Below are positions 13,437-15,083 of a DNA stretch of 15,083 nucleotides, in pieces. Position 1 is the stretch's first letter; the number at the start of each line of letters is the position of its first letter. Location of the stretch: assembly GCA_947068385.1 (NCBI GenBank), contig CAMTBF010000025.1:1-15083 (forward strand), given 5' to 3'. Origin of the DNA: an uncultured Lachnospiraceae bacterium (GTDB lineage Bacteria; Bacillota; Clostridia; Lachnospirales; Lachnospiraceae). The translations under genes were made by a program, and so were the position numbers. Below the pieces are notes generated by a model. That model saw only the letters and a list, made by a program, of their open reading frames with translations, searched no databases and was not told the DNA's origin.

Positions 13437-13781
13437 ATGAAGCTCAATACATCAAAGATAACCGTCCCTGGCCTGTGGGACGCCATCCAGGCACACGAGG
13501 GACAACGATTTCTCACCAAGAAAGGCCTTCCTTTTACCTACACCATCAAGGGAGGGGAGCTTTTCACCGACAGGCGTGAGCGCTCCATCACCAGGAGCAC
13601 CTTCGAGAAGGCTTACGAGAAGCTGATCCAAGACCAGGTGGGCGAGGGCGCGCCGAAGAGGATCGTAGGGCCGAAGACCCTGAACCTGTACGGCGCTCCC
13701 TACATATGGGCCGTATTCATGGGCATAGGGCTGATCGAGGAGGCCGTGTACGTCCAGGAGGAGATAGACCTGGGGGACTAA
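13437..13781 (+). CDS. unrecognised small protein (114 aa)
   Basis: I do not recognise a characterised family. The ATG at 13437 is preceded by AAGGAGG (13427-13433) with a short three-base spacer, and by a five-pair hairpin CGCCG-AAAG-CGGCG (13412-13425) that might influence loading. The frame stays open for 29 more residues upstream, but that part overlaps the promoter. The protein is soluble-looking, with no signal peptide. It begins KITVPGLWDAIQAHEG and contains FTYTIKGGELFTDRRERSIT (37-56), then a helical FEKAYEKLIQDQ and LNLYGAPYIWAVFMGIGLIE. The first part looks like a compact beta unit (a Gly-Gly turn between strands with basic residues), the last like a helix ending in an acidic tail. 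It could be a small DNA-binding or switch-like protein; no function is assigned. It stands alone with its own promoter. Confidence 0.75.
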   Translation: MKLNTSKITVPGLWDAIQAHEGQRFLTKKGLPFTYTIKGGELFTDRRERSITRSTFEKAYEKLIQDQVGEGAPKRIVGPKTLNLYGAPYIWAVFMGIGLIEEAVYVQEEIDLGD

Positions 13782-13802
13782 ACCCCCGGGGCTCATTCCA
13801 GC

Positions 13803-13874
13803 GTGCGGGACAGGACGGCATTTCGATATGCGCCCCGTACCCAAGCCTGCATGGGATTTCCATCAGTCCCGCAC
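13803..13874. other. 9-bp inverted repeat spanning the convergent gene ends
   Basis: GTGCGGGAC (13803-13811) and GTCCCGCAC (13866-13874) are perfect inverted copies 54 bases apart, the second inside the last codons of the ManA-like gene. A small hairpin (ATGGG/TCCAT with one G-T pair, 13851-13863) lies between them. No T-run follows on either strand, so a terminator role is weakly supported. Confidence 0.35.
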
Positions 13875-15083
13875 ACAGGCGATGATTGCCCGGATGGGCT
13901 CCCCCTCCGGGGAGAGGATGCTGTATGCCCCGGCGGCCTCCGGCACGATGCAGGTCTCCGCGTAGTGCAGCGCGAAGGGCGGGAAGTTCTCCGATTGGCT
14001 TAAGAGCAGGGCATGGGAGCCCTCCACCAGGTTGATGACATGGACGCTGCCGTTTCGGCGGATCGGCAGCTCTTTTTTCGTGCTGACCCGGTAGGTGTCC
14101 AGGAACTCCCGCCTGTGCAGGCCTGTGCGCTCCACGGTGCCGTTTTCATCCTGATGCAGTATGGTGACTGCGTTTATCAAATTTTCTTTTACCCACTCGG
14201 TATCCCTTTCCCACTGAATGTTGGCCATGCCGTGCTCCAGGTGGATGGGCCGGGGCCTGCCGTCCAAGTCCAGCCGCCCCCAGTCCCAGAGCTTGAAGGT
14301 GAAGATATAGGGGGTGGCGCTGATCTCCAGCACCATGGTATCCGCGCCGGAGCAGTGCACCGTCCCGGCGGGGATCAGCACATGGTCGTGCTTCTTCACC
14401 GGGATGCGGTTGACGAACCTTTCCGCAGGGAAGGCCGGGCCGCCGCTCTGGGCCTCCTCCAGCGCCCGGCGCATCTCCTCCGGGTCGGTTCCGGTCCGGA
14501 TCCCCAGATAGACGCAGGGGTCTTCGCCCTGGGCGTCCAGCAGGTAATAGCTCTCGTCCTGGGTGTAGTGCATGTTGAACTGCTGCTGGATATATTCCGT
14601 CAGGGGGTGCACCTGGAGGGACAGGTTCTGGCCGTGCATGGTGTCCAGCATGTCGAAGCGGATGGGGAACTCCCTGCCGAAGCGGGCGTGCACCCTGTCC
14701 CCCAGCAGCTCCCTGGGACAGGAATGGACCAGGTTCAGCGCGGGTGTCTGGAGGGACTGCCCGCCGAAATCCAGGAGGAGGCTGTTCTCCTCCGGCACGC
14801 CGTCGAAGCTCCAGGCGTAGTTGCTGCCGTTCTCCGGCAGGCCGAAGCGGGCCGCCATCCAGTCGCCTCCCCATACCCCCGGGTCGAAGTAGGGCACCAT
14901 GCGGAAGGGCTGGGCCGCGGCCTGGGAGAGGGCTTCGCGGTAGGCCTGGCCGGAGACCATGGCAGGAGCCCCTTCCGCGGTCATGTCCAGATAGAAATCC
15001 ATCCGGGGAAGGAGACTGTCCTTCACCCGGTCTGCCCAGCGCCATTCGGCGAAATAGCCTCTTTTGTATTTTTCGTTCCGGGG
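13863..15083 (-). CDS. ManA-like mannose-6-phosphate isomerase family protein, 5' partial
   Basis: The frame runs without a stop to the right edge, and the part before a possible GTG at 15026 (RGYFAEWRWADRVKDSLLPR) reads as normal coding sequence. The gene is therefore truncated by the window. The family interconverts mannose-6-phosphate and fructose-6-phosphate with a bound zinc. Visible motifs are PYFDPGVWGGDWM and SFDGVPEENSLLLDFGG (typical of the long Clostridia form), LSLQVHP (metal-binding Gln and His), DESYYLLDAQ (metal-binding Glu), IPAGTVHCSG (metal-binding His), and WDWGRLDLDGRPRPIH, which corresponds to the catalytic Arg segment YDWGR of ManA. More than 400 residues are present and more is expected upstream; classic ManA has about 390. 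It may be a specialised sugar-phosphate isomerase. The family call is good; the exact substrate is uncertain. Confidence 0.85.
   Translation of the reverse strand, partial: PRNEKYKRGYFAEWRWADRVKDSLLPRMDFYLDMTAEGAPAMVSGQAYREALSQAAAQPFRMVPYFDPGVWGGDWMAARFGLPENGSNYAWSFDGVPEENSLLLDFGGQSLQTPALNLVHSCPRELLGDRVHARFGREFPIRFDMLDTMHGQNLSLQVHPLTEYIQQQFNMHYTQDESYYLLDAQGEDPCVYLGIRTGTDPEEMRRALEEAQSGGPAFPAERFVNRIPVKKHDHVLIPAGTVHCSGADTMVLEISATPYIFTFKLWDWGRLDLDGRPRPIHLEHGMANIQWERDTEWVKENLINAVTILHQDENGTVERTGLHRREFLDTYRVSTKKELPIRRNGSVHVINLVEGSHALLLSQSENFPPFALHYAETCIVPEAAGAYSILSPEGEPIRAIIACVRD

Noticed and set aside
1..15083. CRISPR array, tRNA, rRNA, insertion sequence or integrase
   Set aside because: No regularly spaced repeats, cloverleaf-like sequence, transposase or recombinase frame was seen.

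Overview
The window looks like a high-G+C member of the Clostridia (Lachnospiraceae or Oscillospiraceae type; no species call is possible). The evidence is strong AAGGAGG-type ribosome sites, Gram-positive sortases of classes C and B, a SipW-type signal peptidase with two TasA/camelysin-like substrates, a BTAD regulator with a GGDEF-like tail, and a long-form Clostridia ManA-like enzyme. Most of the DNA is G+C rich. The first ~480 bases are clearly lower (bases 61-180 are about 43% G+C by hand count).

Region 1 (1-10112) is one long plus-strand surface-fibre locus. In order it holds: the 3' part of an LPSTG-anchored, CnaB-type pilin; a ~305-base non-coding stretch full of hairpins; a class C (pilin) sortase; a second FctA-like pilin broken by one extra C in a C6 tract; two SipW-type secreted TasA-like proteins; a 610-residue membrane protein that looks like two secreted proteins fused end to end; a SipW-type signal peptidase; a zinc-ribbon/AP2 protein; a class B sortase; a SARP/BTAD regulator with a degenerate GGDEF-like domain; and an unrecognised protein with an apparent internal duplication. 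From the class C sortase onward the genes overlap or lie within about 100 bases of each other, so they are probably one operon.

My reading (inference) is that two fibre technologies sit in one locus. Sortase-linked pilins would be joined by the class C sortase. TasA-like fibre subunits would be released by the dedicated SipW peptidase, with the fused membrane protein as a possible base or anchor. The class B sortase, the AP2 protein and the SARP regulator would supply attachment and control. This hybrid is the most interesting system in the window.

Region 2 (10113-13311) holds a uridine-kinase-family P-loop enzyme with its own likely promoter, a convergent AEC-family transporter, and a divergent GPH/MFS-type sugar:cation symporter. 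A strong two-part GC hairpin separates the kinase and the AEC gene. The AEC and GPH genes share a short control region with a tandem 11-bp repeat and an 8-bp dyad.

Region 3 (13312-15083) holds a small unrecognised protein with a near-consensus promoter, and a convergent ManA-like phosphomannose isomerase family gene whose 5' end runs off the right edge.
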